Positions 9,015 through 19,454 are shown, counted from the stretch's first letter. The stretch: DNA of 64,000 bases from Panacibacter ginsenosidivorans (GCF_007971225.1 NZ_CP042435.1:3103501-3167500); one strand, 5' to 3'. The notes: a model not told the origin generated them from the letters alone. A program made the numbers and translations.

Positions 9015-9533
9015 ATGAATATCTATCATCCATACGAAGCGCTGGCTGATACGGAGGATTGCCTGCACCTGAAGGAAAGTGAAAACCGGGAACGCTACCA
9101 GTTTATTGTAACAAGACTGGTTCCTCTTTTTCTTATTTTATTTACATGGTTTTTCTTACAGCAGGTTGGCGCTTCCATACCTATGGGCTGGAATTACGTA
9201 TTGATAGCAGTTACTTTATTTGTAGCTGTTTTATTATTTACACGCTCTTATATAACAGAGTTAAAGATTGTACAACACAAAGAGCTGTACATTGTACAAA
9301 AAACGATCTTTGGAACGAAGGAAAAAAATATCAACAGAAGTGATATAAACAATATTAAATTGGTTAGAAAAAGGGGTATGCCGGGAAGCGTATTATTTGT
9401 AATGAATATCAAACCAGGTAAATCAATTCTGCTGTTAAGCATTCCTCCTGCAAACAAAGATGAACACCACCTTAGGCTTATAAAAGAAAGATTAGAAGAT
9501 CTGCTGCAAATCAATATTACTGAGCAAAAATAA
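9015..9533 (+). CDS. Membrane protein with two helices and a PH-like C-terminal part
   Basis: 172-residue protein, unrecognised. Two hydrophobic segments (about 36-54 and 59-77) are followed by a soluble region with alternating strands ('ITELKIVQHKELYIVQKTIFG', 'INRSDINNIKLVRK', 'VLFVMNIKPGKSILLLSIPPANKDE'). The layout resembles bacterial PH-domain (bPH) membrane proteins; that is an inference from layout only. It is 55 bp upstream of a lipoprotein gene on the same strand. Confidence 0.65.
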   Translation: MNIYHPYEALADTEDCLHLKESENRERYQFIVTRLVPLFLILFTWFFLQQVGASIPMGWNYVLIAVTLFVAVLLFTRSYITELKIVQHKELYIVQKTIFGTKEKNINRSDINNIKLVRKRGMPGSVLFVMNIKPGKSILLLSIPPANKDEHHLRLIKERLEDLLQINITEQK

Positions 9534-9588
9534 TACAGGCATTAGAACGGGAATTTGAAAAACTTAGGTTCTGCATAAATTTAATAAC

Positions 9589-10248
9589 ATGAAGTATTTA
9601 GATCTCTTTATACATACCAACAAAAGAAAAAAAAATTGGCTGGCTTGTTTGCAGCTGCTGCTTTTTATGCTGGCATTATCCTGCAACAATTCTCAGGAAA
9701 AAGAAACAAAAACAGAAGAAGATTCTGTAACTGTGGTACAGGATATTGCCTCTGAAGATAGCGCATTGATCTTTGAAAACAATGCAGACAAATGGTTAGA
9801 CTTATCACTTCATAATAATGCCGGTACCTGGAAAAAATTTAAACTAAAGGAATTTTGGTACGAGGAAAGTATGCAGAAAAAATATTTTAAACCTGAACCT
9901 GGATTTTATAAAGATTATGCCCCCTTATTAAAATGGTCACCGGACAGCAGTTATATATTGGATATTGGAACTTATGGCAAGGTGTTGGTGAAAGATAAAA
10001 TGGGCAATACCAAAATAGAAGATGGCGAAGTGGATACAAAGGCTTCTTTGCTTTTTCCGAAAGCTGATTCATCCGCACAACTGATTTTCCTTGGTGCATC
10101 AGGAAATTTTATTGATGGCCGCTGGATAGACTCCACACATTTTTTCATTCTTGGTGTGTTTGATGAAAAAGGAAATCAACAACCAGATACACTTTTATGG
10201 GTGATAGATGCCAAAGAAAATTTTTTCAGAAAATACAAGTTACAATAG
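9589..10248 (+). CDS. Putative lipoprotein, unknown function
   Basis: 219 residues. A basic N-terminus (TNKRKKNW) precedes a hydrophobic stretch ending in a lipobox-like LALSC (Cys32), then an acidic linker and a globular domain with 'WSPDSSYILDIGTYGKVLV' and 'LLFPKADSSAQLIFLGASG', suggesting beta-propeller-like repeats. No family recognised. Possible small operon with the preceding membrane protein gene. Confidence 0.65.
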   Translation: MKYLDLFIHTNKRKKNWLACLQLLLFMLALSCNNSQEKETKTEEDSVTVVQDIASEDSALIFENNADKWLDLSLHNNAGTWKKFKLKEFWYEESMQKKYFKPEPGFYKDYAPLLKWSPDSSYILDIGTYGKVLVKDKMGNTKIEDGEVDTKASLLFPKADSSAQLIFLGASGNFIDGRWIDSTHFFILGVFDEKGNQQPDTLLWVIDAKENFFRKYKLQ

Positions 10249-10558
10249 AAGGCTCTAGTAATATATAAGGTAAATGGTTTGTTTGCAGCACAACCAATTG
10301 CAAGCCTCCATCTTCATTTCAATTCTAACTTATCCCGGTAATTACATACTTATCTCTTTGTATTACTGAATTTTAACGCTGTGTAGTATTTAGCCCTCAC
10401 TTATTATAAATACTATGCTATTGTTGTTGCCGGTAAAAAGTTTATGGAATTGTTAAAATTATTTTTTTTAATCAAGTGTATTTTATACATTTATTAAATA
10501 AATGTGTTTTTTACACTTAAAAATCACACTACTAATTAACTTCTAAAACGATTGCTTT
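10249..10558 (+). promoter_or_regulatory. Leader/promoter region of the susCD locus with a 45-bp nested dyad
   Basis: No gene in this 310-bp AT-rich gap. At 10474-10518 is a dyad centred on 10496: outer half-sites AAGTGTA (10474-10480) and TACACTT (10512-10518), inner perfect palindrome ACATTTATT-A-AATAAATGT (10487-10505). It ends 40 bp before the SusC start, so it is well placed as an operator or 5' leader structure. The binding protein is unknown. Confidence 0.6.
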
Positions 10559-13537
10559 ATGAGGATCAAACTACTTCTGAAGGGAGTGTTTATATCTGTC
10601 CTTCTGTTCACTTTCGCAAGTACAGGTATTTTCGCACAATCAAAAAAAGTTTCAGGAAAAATTTTGAATGCGTCAACTGGCATTGCTGTTGAAGGTGCCA
10701 GTATATTGGTAAAAGGTACCAGCATTGGTACTACCAGTAATAAAGATGGCGTATTTGTTATAACTATGCCAAATGGGTCTTCAGTATTAGTAGTGTCGGT
10801 AATAGGATACGAGACACAGGAGGTTAATGTAAGCAACAAAAGCGAGGTTGAAATAAAGATTAATGAAAGTATAGACAAGCTTACTGACGTAGTAGTGGTA
10901 GGTTACGGCACCCAAAAGAAAAAGGAAATAACAAGTGCTATTACCAGCGTAACTGCGGAACAATTTAATAAAGGAAACATTAATGATGTGGCTCAGTTGC
11001 TGCAGGGTAAGGTTGCAGGTCTTTCCATAGCTCGTCCGGGTGGAGATCCTAATGGAGGTTTTGAAATCAGGTTGAGGGGGCTTTCCACACTTGGCGCAGG
11101 CACATCGCCACTGGTTGTAATAGATGGTCAGGTTGGAGCTGATCTTAATTCAATTGATCCAAATGATATTCAAAGCATCGATGTTTTAAAAGACGGCTCT
11201 TCCGCAGCCATCTATGGCACCCGCGGTTCTGCCGGCGTAATTATCGTTACCACCAAAACAGGAAAACGTGGTACATCTCAGGTTAACTACAATGGTTCTG
11301 TTAGTGTGGAAACTGCCGCAAGGTTAACAAAACACATGTCTGCTGATGAATACAGGGCGCTTATAAAAAATTTAGGTGCCGGCACAGACTATGGTTTTAA
11401 TACAGATTGGTATGATGAGATTACAAGGCCTGCTCTTTCTCATCAGCACAATCTTTCTTTTTCCGGTGGAAATGATCATACTACTTACAATGCTTCTTTA
11501 AATTATAGAAATGCGGAAGGCATAGCTATTACAACGGGTTTTAAACAATTGAATGGCCGTTTAAATATTACACACAAGGCCTTAAATGATAGATTAGTTT
11601 TTAATGTAGAATTTGGCGCAACCCGTAAAATCGCCGATCTGGGGTTTTCTAATGCCTTTGAATATGCAGTAATTTATAACCCTACTTCCCCTGTGTATGC
11701 ACAAACCCCTGATCAGGATTTAGCTGGTGGAGGATATTTTGAAGTAAGTGCTACGGAATATTCAAATCCTGTTGCAATGTTGCAGCAAAATACCAATGAG
11801 CAAACTTTAAAAAGGCTCAATTTTGCCGGCTCTGCTGAATATGAAATTCTAAAAGGACTGAAATTCCTGGTAAGGTATGCACAACAGTCTACCAGCACTT
11901 ATCTCACGGCTTATAGTCCAAGTGATGCTTTTATTGATCGTGGATTTTACAATGGTGTAACAGGCGTTGGCCGTCATGGATACTCTTATAAAAGCGATAA
12001 TGAAGCCCTGACCCAGTTATATGAAAACACGTTGTCCTATCAAAGAAAAATTTCAAATCTAGAGATATCATCGATTGCCGGTTACTCTTACCAGGATTTT
12101 ATTTATCAGGGCTTTAATGCTGGTGGAGGAAATTTTATTACTGATTTATCTGGCCAGGATTTTTCTACCGCACAGGATTTTCAAAATGGCCTCGGCTCAG
12201 TAGGCAGTTATAAAAATGGCAACAGGCTTGTAGCTTTTTTTGGCCGTGTTAATCTTAATTATAATAACATAGCATTCCTATCCGCTTCTTTGAGAAGAGA
12301 AGGATCTTCAGAATTTGGACCTAACAATAAATGGGGTTATTTTCCTGCAGTAAGTGCTGGTGTGGATTTGAATAAATTAATAAGCGTACCAGGTTTTAGT
12401 ACACTTAAACTCAGAGGAAGCTATGGTGTAACCGGAGCGCTACCTCCGTTCTCAGGTTTGTCTGAATTAACCTTTAATGGAAGAGGAAATTATCTGATTA
12501 ATGGCGCCTGGATTGCAACTTATGGACCCAATCAAAATGAAAATCCTGATTTAAAATGGGAAAAGAAAGCTGAAATTGATATAGGTCTTGATTTTGCTGC
12601 ATTTAACAGCAGATTAACCGGTACAATCGACTACTATAATCGCAAAACCTCAGATCTTATTTTTAATGTTACAGTTCCGTCACCTCCTGCACTCTTTAAC
12701 AGAGCCTGGAGGAATGTTGGTGATTTAAGGGGTACTGGTTATGAAATAGCGCTGAATTATCAGGTGCTGAAAAGTGGAAAATTAAACTGGAACACAGGCA
12801 TAAACTATTCTCACAACCATGTGGTATTAACCAGGCTAGATCCTTCTGCGGGCTCATATATTGGTGAAACCAATCTGGGGTCACCGGGTCAGGAAGCGAC
12901 TTTAATAACAAGGTCCTATGAAGGTGCTGAAATTGGTGCATTCTACAATGCAGTATATAGGGGTGTTGATAAGGATGGAAAGTTTTTATTTGATGATGGT
13001 AATGGAAACGCGGTTCTTTCTGGTGCCACCACGTATAAAACAGTAATTGGCCATGGGTTACCTAAGTTTGAAATGGGTTGGACCAATACGTTTACTTATA
13101 AAAACTTTGATCTGAACTTTTTCCTTCGCGGTTCTTTTGGGCACGATCTTATTAATACCGAACGGGCCTTTTTTGAAAATACCAACGTCGCTTCAATTTA
13201 TAATGTTGTAAACACAAAATACTTTAATCCGGACCTGAATGATGCCCAAATATTCAGCAGCCTGTTTGTGGAAAAAGGTGATTTCGTGAAATTAGACAAT
13301 GCCACTCTGGGTTATAATTTCAATATTAGCAAGAAAGGTGGTATGGCCTCTGTAAGAAGCATAAGGGCTTTTATTACGGGTCATAATCTGTTCACTATTA
13401 CCGGTTATACTGGTGCAGATCCGGAAGTGAGATACTCTGATAATTTGAATGGAAACATATTGGCACCTGGCATCGACAGAAGATCGACCTGGGTACTAAC
13501 CCGTTCATTCACATTGGGAGTTAACATTGGTTTATAA
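10559..13537 (+). CDS. SusC/RagA-type TonB-linked outer-membrane transporter
   Basis: 992-residue outer-membrane protein that should import an oligomeric nutrient with energy from TonB, together with the SusD-like lipoprotein encoded next. Signal peptide (1-26, ending IFAQS); carboxypeptidase-regulatory-like domain (about 28-105: 'VSGKILNASTGIAVEGASILVKGTS'); TonB-box/plug (about 110-235, with DVVVVGYGTQKKKEITSAI and 'IQSIDVLKDGSSAAIYGTRGSAGVIIVTTK'); then the beta-barrel to the C-terminus. Length and domain order are those of the SusC family. Substrate is not evident; no glycoside hydrolase is in this cluster. Expression is probably governed by the dyad 40 bp upstream. Confidence 0.95.
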   Translation: MRIKLLLKGVFISVLLFTFASTGIFAQSKKVSGKILNASTGIAVEGASILVKGTSIGTTSNKDGVFVITMPNGSSVLVVSVIGYETQEVNVSNKSEVEIKINESIDKLTDVVVVGYGTQKKKEITSAITSVTAEQFNKGNINDVAQLLQGKVAGLSIARPGGDPNGGFEIRLRGLSTLGAGTSPLVVIDGQVGADLNSIDPNDIQSIDVLKDGSSAAIYGTRGSAGVIIVTTKTGKRGTSQVNYNGSVSVETAARLTKHMSADEYRALIKNLGAGTDYGFNTDWYDEITRPALSHQHNLSFSGGNDHTTYNASLNYRNAEGIAITTGFKQLNGRLNITHKALNDRLVFNVEFGATRKIADLGFSNAFEYAVIYNPTSPVYAQTPDQDLAGGGYFEVSATEYSNPVAMLQQNTNEQTLKRLNFAGSAEYEILKGLKFLVRYAQQSTSTYLTAYSPSDAFIDRGFYNGVTGVGRHGYSYKSDNEALTQLYENTLSYQRKISNLEISSIAGYSYQDFIYQGFNAGGGNFITDLSGQDFSTAQDFQNGLGSVGSYKNGNRLVAFFGRVNLNYNNIAFLSASLRREGSSEFGPNNKWGYFPAVSAGVDLNKLISVPGFSTLKLRGSYGVTGALPPFSGLSELTFNGRGNYLINGAWIATYGPNQNENPDLKWEKKAEIDIGLDFAAFNSRLTGTIDYYNRKTSDLIFNVTVPSPPALFNRAWRNVGDLRGTGYEIALNYQVLKSGKLNWNTGINYSHNHVVLTRLDPSAGSYIGETNLGSPGQEATLITRSYEGAEIGAFYNAVYRGVDKDGKFLFDDGNGNAVLSGATTYKTVIGHGLPKFEMGWTNTFTYKNFDLNFFLRGSFGHDLINTERAFFENTNVASIYNVVNTKYFNPDLNDAQIFSSLFVEKGDFVKLDNATLGYNFNISKKGGMASVRSIRAFITGHNLFTITGYTGADPEVRYSDNLNGNILAPGIDRRSTWVLTRSFTLGVNIGL

Positions 13538-13569
13538 CAAATAAATTTATTCATTTACATACTTACTAT

Positions 13570-15177
13570 ATGAAAAGTAAATTATTTATAAAGATTTTGG
13601 CTGTGGTACTGCTAATTTCAGGGTTATCCTGTACCAAATTAGATGAAGACAAGTACCTGTACGACAGGGTTACGGGAGACCAGTTTGGTCAAACAGATCT
13701 TGAAATAAGTTCGGCAGTTGGTGCTGCGTATTCAAATTTGTCAGGAGTTGCTTCTAACAATCATTATCTCACCATGAATGAAGTTACCACAGATGAAGTA
13801 GTGGTACCAACCCGTGGCCCGGACTGGGGTGATGGCGGACGTTGGGTGAGATTAAAAAAACATACGTATACTGCTACTGATCCGGATCCGAGTAATGGCT
13901 GGAATTTTTGCTATACAGGTATAACCACCTGTAACCGGCTAATAGCTACTTTAACCACTATTAACACTGAGACTTCCTTAGCCTATATTCCCGAACTAAA
14001 AGCATTACGCGCTATTTATTATTATTGGTTGCTCGACTGGTACGGAAATGTTCCCTTAAGTATAGATTTTGCAGATACAGACCCGCCAGCCAATGCTTCA
14101 AAACAGGAAGTATATAATTTTATCGAATCAGAGCTTACCACTAACGCCCCATTGCTAAAAAAACCAGTATCTATACCGGATATTGCTACTTATGGCCGCG
14201 TAAATTATTACACTGCCGAAGCTTGCCTTGCCAAATTATACTTAAATGCAGAGGTGTATACCGGCACGCCGCAATGGGACAAAGCGATTGCAGCTTGTGA
14301 TGAGATAATCAACTCAGGTATATATAATTTATCTCCTACTTACGTTGAGAATTTTATACAAAACAACCAGAATTCTAAAGAATCTATATGGGCCATTCCT
14401 TATGATCATATAAAATTTACAGGATTTAATGTTGGCATGATGACACTAAGTTATCTTAATCAACAAACCTATAATATAAATAACCAGCCCTGGAATGGTT
14501 TTGCAACTACGGCGGAGTTTTATAATTCTTATATAGATCCCGTACAAAACCCTGGTCCGCAGGGACAGGTTGTAGGTCTTGATCCAAAAGGCGACAGCAT
14601 AACAGCTACAGTAGATAAAAGAATGACTGCTAATTTTCTTGTAGGCCCGCAATATTCTTCCACAGGTGTAAGATTACTTGGCAACGCAGAGCCCGATGAT
14701 CCCGATGGTGCTCCTTTTACCTTTACACCTTACATTAACGAGCTTGAGCCTAACGCATGGCGTCAGTCTGGTGCAAGAATTGGCAAATGGCAGTTTTACC
14801 AGGGAATGACACCAGACCTGGATAATGATTTTGCCATCTTCCGTTATTCAGATATTCTCTTAACAAAAGCAGAAGCAACTGCAAGAAAAGAAGGTAATTG
14901 GAACGATCCTACTGTTCTGGCTGTCATAAATCAAATAAGAACACAACATGGTGGTGTTTCTCCATTTGCCTCTCTAACCGCGGCTACATTCCTTGCAGAA
15001 CGTGGCAGAGAAATGTTTTTTGAGGCATGGAGAAGACAGGATATGATTAGGTTTGGAACATACAACAGTGCGTTTGAATTTCATGCTGCAGATCCTGATA
15101 CGCATGTTAATCTTTTCCCTATTCCATCAGCTCAAATAGATGCGAATAATAATTTAAAGCAAAATCCAGGATACTAA
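13570..15177 (+). CDS. SusD/RagB-family nutrient-binding outer-membrane lipoprotein
   Basis: 535-residue lipoprotein (lipobox GLSC, Cys21) that caps the SusC barrel and binds the substrate. SusD features: N-terminal 'LDEDKYLYDRVTGDQF', TPR-like helices with 'ALRAIYYYWLLDWYGNVPLSIDF' and 'AEACLAKLYLNAEVYTGTPQWDKAIAACDEIINSG', and the C-terminal 'FRYSDILLTKAEATARKEG' and 'ERGREMFFEAWRRQDMIRFG' ending 'FPIPSAQIDANNNLKQNPGY'. It starts 32 bp after the susC stop, the usual pairing. Confidence 0.95.
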   Translation: MKSKLFIKILAVVLLISGLSCTKLDEDKYLYDRVTGDQFGQTDLEISSAVGAAYSNLSGVASNNHYLTMNEVTTDEVVVPTRGPDWGDGGRWVRLKKHTYTATDPDPSNGWNFCYTGITTCNRLIATLTTINTETSLAYIPELKALRAIYYYWLLDWYGNVPLSIDFADTDPPANASKQEVYNFIESELTTNAPLLKKPVSIPDIATYGRVNYYTAEACLAKLYLNAEVYTGTPQWDKAIAACDEIINSGIYNLSPTYVENFIQNNQNSKESIWAIPYDHIKFTGFNVGMMTLSYLNQQTYNINNQPWNGFATTAEFYNSYIDPVQNPGPQGQVVGLDPKGDSITATVDKRMTANFLVGPQYSSTGVRLLGNAEPDDPDGAPFTFTPYINELEPNAWRQSGARIGKWQFYQGMTPDLDNDFAIFRYSDILLTKAEATARKEGNWNDPTVLAVINQIRTQHGGVSPFASLTAATFLAERGREMFFEAWRRQDMIRFGTYNSAFEFHAADPDTHVNLFPIPSAQIDANNNLKQNPGY

Positions 15178-15307
15178 TTTTTATTAATATCGAGCAGTTT
15201 AAAACAGCAGGCAATTTCTATTGCTTGCTTTCTTTTTAAAATAAAACCTATATATGTATTTAAAAATATTTTTTGTGTGCCGGCTTTTATTTCTTTAATG
15301 GCCTTCC

Positions 15308-15435
15308 GTTGCGTCGCACTCTTGTACGTTCTGGTCGGTAAAGCAGCACGGCTAAAAGTGTTGAAAGGGTTTAAAATAGACATAGTATTTCTGATTTTGC
15401 TGAGTTTTATCAGAAGTACAAGTGAGTGACACAAC
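15308..15435. repeat. Paired intergenic repeat arms (A forward, B reverse)
   Basis: Core A at 15308-15327 and reverse core B at 15416-15435, with flanks 'gtgccggcttttatttc' on the left and 'aggcgatgcctgaag' on the right. It lies between the SusD stop and the first ASPIC gene. Confidence 0.85.
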
Positions 15436-15520
15436 AGGCGATGCCTGAAGTTGTAAAGTTGGCAACAAAAGAATTATGATATTCGAAGCGATACTTAAAA
15501 CAAGCAACTAATTTTAGTGC

Positions 15521-18500
15521 ATGGCGAGGCGAAAATTTTCTGGTACCTGTTTGCTTTTTCTTAATGAATATGTATGCAGCATTTTTATTTTTTTTGTTGT
15601 AATCATTTCGTGCAATACAGATAAAAAACTATCTGCCCTTTTTACATTGCTGGATACAAAACATACCGGCATTGATTTCTCTAATAACGTAACTTATACA
15701 GAAGATTTCAATCCTTATACTTTTCGTAATTTTTTTAATGGTGGCGGCGTTGCCATTGGTGATATTAACAATGATGGTCTGCCAGATATTTTTTTTTGCA
15801 GCAACCAACACTCAAACAAACTTTATCTAAACAAAGGCAATATGCAGTTTGAAGACATTACCAATAAAGCTGGTGTGGCCTCTGAGAATGTTTGGAATAC
15901 CGGTGTTACAATGGCCGATGTAAACGGAGATGGTTTGCTGGATATTTACGTGTGTAAATCAGGGGACAGTTCCAGTCACAACAGAAGCAATTCTTTATAT
16001 ATAAATAATGGGAGCCTTCACTTTACTGATGAAGCGCACGAGTATGGCTTAGACAACAAAGGCCTTTCCACGCATGCAGCTTTTTTTGATTATGATAAAG
16101 ATGGCGATCTGGATTGTTATTTACTGACCAACTCGTTTAAATCTGTAGGCAACTATGATCTTGTAAAAGATCAGCGCAAGATTGTTGATACACTCGGCGG
16201 AAATAAGTTATATCGCAACGATGATAATCATTTTGTTGACGTAACACAGCAGGCTGGTATTTACAGCAGCAAGGTAGGATTTGGTTTAGGTGTTACAATT
16301 GCTGATATTGATAAAGATGGCTGGCAGGATATCTATGTATCCAATGATTTTTTTGAACGGGATTATCTTTATATAAACAAGCATAACGGCACATTTGAAG
16401 AATGCCTTGAAAAATATATTCATGAAATAAGTATGAATGCAATGGGTGCTGATATTGCAGATATTAATAATGATGGCTATCCTGAAATATATGTAACTGA
16501 TATGTTACCTGAAGACGATGCACGCATTAAGACGAAAACAAATTTTGAGAACTGGGATAAGTATCACTCAAATATTTCAAATGGTTATTATAAACAATTT
16601 GTAAGAAATACACTGCAATTGAATAATGGCCCAATGCCTGATTCTAACAAGGTTAATTTTAGTGAGATCGGCCGCTTTGCAAACGTAAGTGCAACAGACT
16701 GGAGCTGGGGCGCATTAATAACAGATCTTGACAATGATGGAAAGAAAGATATATTCGTGGCAAATGGCATTTATAAAGACATAACTGACCAGGATTATAT
16801 TCAGTATACGGCTGCTGCCTACACAGAAATACGCCAGCAAATTTTAGATAAGAAAAATGATGTGATCAAGAAGTTAATTGATTTAATTCCCTCTACTCCA
16901 ATATCTAATTATGCATACAGTAATAATGGGGACCTGACTTTTACCAACAAGTCAAAGGAATGGGGTTTGTCACAACCTGGTTTCAGCAATGGATCCGCAT
17001 ATGGAGACCTTGACAATGATGGCGATCTTGACCTGGTGGTTAACAATGTAAATATGCCCTGCTTTATTTACAGAAACGAGGCAGTGCAACAACATCCCGA
17101 AAACAAATTCCTGCAAATAAAACTCGAAGGTGATGGCAGTAACACATTTGGTATTGGTGCAAAAGTAACTGTGCATTACAATAATACCATGGCTTACCAG
17201 GAGCAGATGCCCATGCGTGGCTTTGAATCAACAGTTGATACCAGGCTTACTTTCGGCCTGGGTAAAACAGCAAAGATAGATTCTGTGGCAGTGGTATGGA
17301 ATGATGGGAAAACAAACATCCTCAAAGATGTAAAACCAAACCAGCTCTTAACTATTAAACAAAAGGATGCGGTTCTGCCTCCCGTCAATCATCAGCCGGC
17401 AGCGGATAAAACAATCTTCACTATTGAACATGATCATTACGGCATCGGCTTTACCCATAAAGAAAATGACTTTGTGGATTTTGACCGTGACAGGCTCATC
17501 TTCCATATGCTCTCCACGCAAGGACCCAGGATGGCCAAAGGTGATGTGAACAAAGACGGGCTTGATGATATCTATATCTGCGGCGCCAAAGATCAAAGCG
17601 GTGTATTATATATTCAAACAAAAGAAGGCAGTTTTAAAAAAAGTAATGAAACGCTGCTTGCAAAAGATGCTGTCAGCGAAGACACAGATGCCTTATTTTT
17701 TGATGCAGATGGTGATGGTGATGAAGACCTCTATGTATGCAGCGGGGGTAATGAGTTCTCTCCTAACAGCACAGCCCTGATTGACAGGTTGTACATCAAT
17801 GATGGCAGGGGCAATTTTACCAAATCTCCACAGGTGCTGCCTTCTTATATTTTTGAAAGCAGCAGTTGTGTAACAGCTGCAGACTATGATGCGGATGGTG
17901 ACATTGATCTCTTTGTTGGTGTAAGGCTAAAACCTTTCAGTTATGGTTATCCCTGCAAAGGATATATACTGCAGAATAATGGTAAAGGTATTTTCACCGA
18001 TGTAACAAACACAGCAGCCCCTGAACTCCTGAAAGCAGGTATGGTAACTGATGCCAGGTGGTTTGATTATGATAAAGACAACAAACCGGACCTTGTAATG
18101 GCAGGCGAATACATGCCTGTAAAAATATTCCACAATGAAGGCGGTAAATTAAAAGAAGTAACGGCTACACTCAATATGCAAAACACAAATGGCTGGTGGA
18201 ACAGGATACAAATTGCAGATGTAAACAATGATGGTTACCCCGATATCATTGCCGCTAATCACGGGCTCAACTCAAGGTTCAGGGCAACACAGCAAAAACC
18301 CGTATGCATGTATGCAGCAGATTTTGGTAATAATGGTACCATCCAGCAGATTGTAACCTGCTACAACGGTGACAGTGCTTACCCAATGGTATTAAGACAT
18401 GATCTTGTAGCCGTGTTGCCCGCACTTAAAAAGAAATACCTTAAATACGAAAGCTATAAAAACCAGACTATAGAAGATATATTCTCTAAAGAGCAGTTAG

Positions 18501-18892
18501 ACAGCGCCACAAAACTTGAAGCTTATACAATGCAGAGCACTGTGTTCATAAACAATAAGAATGCATCATTCACTGCAAAACCATTACCCGCATCTGCACA
18601 GCTCAGTTGCATGTACGCAATAGCAGCAGCTGATTTTGATAAAGATGGCAACACTGATATACTGATGGGTGGCAATTTTTACGAAAGCAAACCGGAAGCG
18701 GGTATTTACGACGCAAGCTATGCCACTGTTTTAAAAGGTGATGGCAAAGGAAACTTTACCTCTCTGACACCTCAACAAAGTGGCATCAGCATCAAAGGCG
18801 CAGTGAGGGATATGCAGCTCATTAAAAAAGGAAAAAAAGAATTAATTATTGTAGCAAAAAATAACGATCAGGTACAGGTAGTATCACATTAG
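15521..18892 (+). CDS. FG-GAP/VCBS repeat lipoprotein with ASPIC/UnbV domain, copy 1
   Basis: 1123-residue exported lipoprotein (signal segment 18-30 ending VVIISC, Cys31). Repeated calcium-binding FG-GAP/VCBS blades occur along its length ('DINNDGLPDIFFCSN', 'DVNGDGLLDIYVC', 'DYDKDGDLDCYLL', 'DIDKDGWQDIYVSND', 'DLDNDGDLDLVVNN'), forming one or two beta-propellers. An ASPIC/UnbV segment (about 520-605, 'FGIGAKVTVHYNNTMAYQEQM...GFESTVDTRLTFGLGK') sits in the middle. Such proteins commonly sit beside SusC/SusD pairs; their role at the surface is not established. From base 16866 to 18864 the sequence appears identical to the paralog at 20993-22991. Confidence 0.92.
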   Translation: MARRKFSGTCLLFLNEYVCSIFIFFVVIISCNTDKKLSALFTLLDTKHTGIDFSNNVTYTEDFNPYTFRNFFNGGGVAIGDINNDGLPDIFFCSNQHSNKLYLNKGNMQFEDITNKAGVASENVWNTGVTMADVNGDGLLDIYVCKSGDSSSHNRSNSLYINNGSLHFTDEAHEYGLDNKGLSTHAAFFDYDKDGDLDCYLLTNSFKSVGNYDLVKDQRKIVDTLGGNKLYRNDDNHFVDVTQQAGIYSSKVGFGLGVTIADIDKDGWQDIYVSNDFFERDYLYINKHNGTFEECLEKYIHEISMNAMGADIADINNDGYPEIYVTDMLPEDDARIKTKTNFENWDKYHSNISNGYYKQFVRNTLQLNNGPMPDSNKVNFSEIGRFANVSATDWSWGALITDLDNDGKKDIFVANGIYKDITDQDYIQYTAAAYTEIRQQILDKKNDVIKKLIDLIPSTPISNYAYSNNGDLTFTNKSKEWGLSQPGFSNGSAYGDLDNDGDLDLVVNNVNMPCFIYRNEAVQQHPENKFLQIKLEGDGSNTFGIGAKVTVHYNNTMAYQEQMPMRGFESTVDTRLTFGLGKTAKIDSVAVVWNDGKTNILKDVKPNQLLTIKQKDAVLPPVNHQPAADKTIFTIEHDHYGIGFTHKENDFVDFDRDRLIFHMLSTQGPRMAKGDVNKDGLDDIYICGAKDQSGVLYIQTKEGSFKKSNETLLAKDAVSEDTDALFFDADGDGDEDLYVCSGGNEFSPNSTALIDRLYINDGRGNFTKSPQVLPSYIFESSSCVTAADYDADGDIDLFVGVRLKPFSYGYPCKGYILQNNGKGIFTDVTNTAAPELLKAGMVTDARWFDYDKDNKPDLVMAGEYMPVKIFHNEGGKLKEVTATLNMQNTNGWWNRIQIADVNNDGYPDIIAANHGLNSRFRATQQKPVCMYAADFGNNGTIQQIVTCYNGDSAYPMVLRHDLVAVLPALKKKYLKYESYKNQTIEDIFSKEQLDSATKLEAYTMQSTVFINNKNASFTAKPLPASAQLSCMYAIAAADFDKDGNTDILMGGNFYESKPEAGIYDASYATVLKGDGKGNFTSLTPQQSGISIKGAVRDMQLIKKGKKELIIVAKNNDQVQVVSH
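16866..18864 (+). repeat. Long direct repeat, copy 1 (about 2.0 kb, apparently identical)
   Basis: Matches 20993-22991 at a constant offset of 4127 bases, covering the C-terminal 60% of the ASPIC protein. I compared the boundaries base by base and large parts of the interior, and saw no difference; translations in both strands also agree. Shorter identical tracts (16650-16752 with 20786-20888, and 16316-16384 with 20440-20508) lie upstream at other offsets, separated by divergent sequence. Confidence 0.93.
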
Positions 18893-18893
18893 T

Positions 18894-19454
18894 ATGAAAG
18901 TATTTTTTTTCATAGCTGCATTATCGTTTATCATTTCCTGTAATAATGATGCAAACGATTACGAATCATTAATGGCAAAAGAAGTGTCAAGCGGCAAACG
19001 CGCAGATAGCCTTTTTTTTGGCATCTATTTAGGCATGACAAGTAAACAATTTTTTACGCAGTGTTGGCAACTTAATAAGCAAGGTATTTTTACGGATGGT
19101 AATAACAATACGGCAGTATTATATAAGCTGAATAAAAATGAATTAAAGTACCCCGCTTCCATGAATTTTTATCCTGAGTTCCGGGAGAACAAAATCTATA
19201 AAATGTGGGCCACTTTTCAATACGATGGCTGGGCGCCATGGAACAAGCACATGTACTCAGACAGTTTACTGCCTGAGTTGTTGAAGTTATACAAAACATG
19301 GTATAGCAGTGGCAACCCTTTTATCGAAATGCACGATAAGGAGCGTGGCACCATCTATGTAAAGGTAGATGGTAACAGGCGCATCATTATAGGCCGCTAC
19401 AATGATATGATAGTGAAAGTTGATTACGCAGATTTACTGGTAGACAAACAATGA
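18894..19454 (+). CDS. Small lipoprotein, unknown function
   Basis: 186 residues with a signal peptide and lipobox FIISC (Cys16). The body ('SLFFGIYLGMTSKQFFTQCWQLNKQG', 'NEIKY'-like strand, 'MYSDSLLPELLKLYKTWYS') resembles no family I can name. The start is 1 base after the stop of the first ASPIC gene and the stop is a few hundred bases before the second, so it is very probably co-transcribed with them. Confidence 0.75.
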   Translation: MKVFFFIAALSFIISCNNDANDYESLMAKEVSSGKRADSLFFGIYLGMTSKQFFTQCWQLNKQGIFTDGNNNTAVLYKLNKNELKYPASMNFYPEFRENKIYKMWATFQYDGWAPWNKHMYSDSLLPELLKLYKTWYSSGNPFIEMHDKERGTIYVKVDGNRRIIIGRYNDMIVKVDYADLLVDKQ

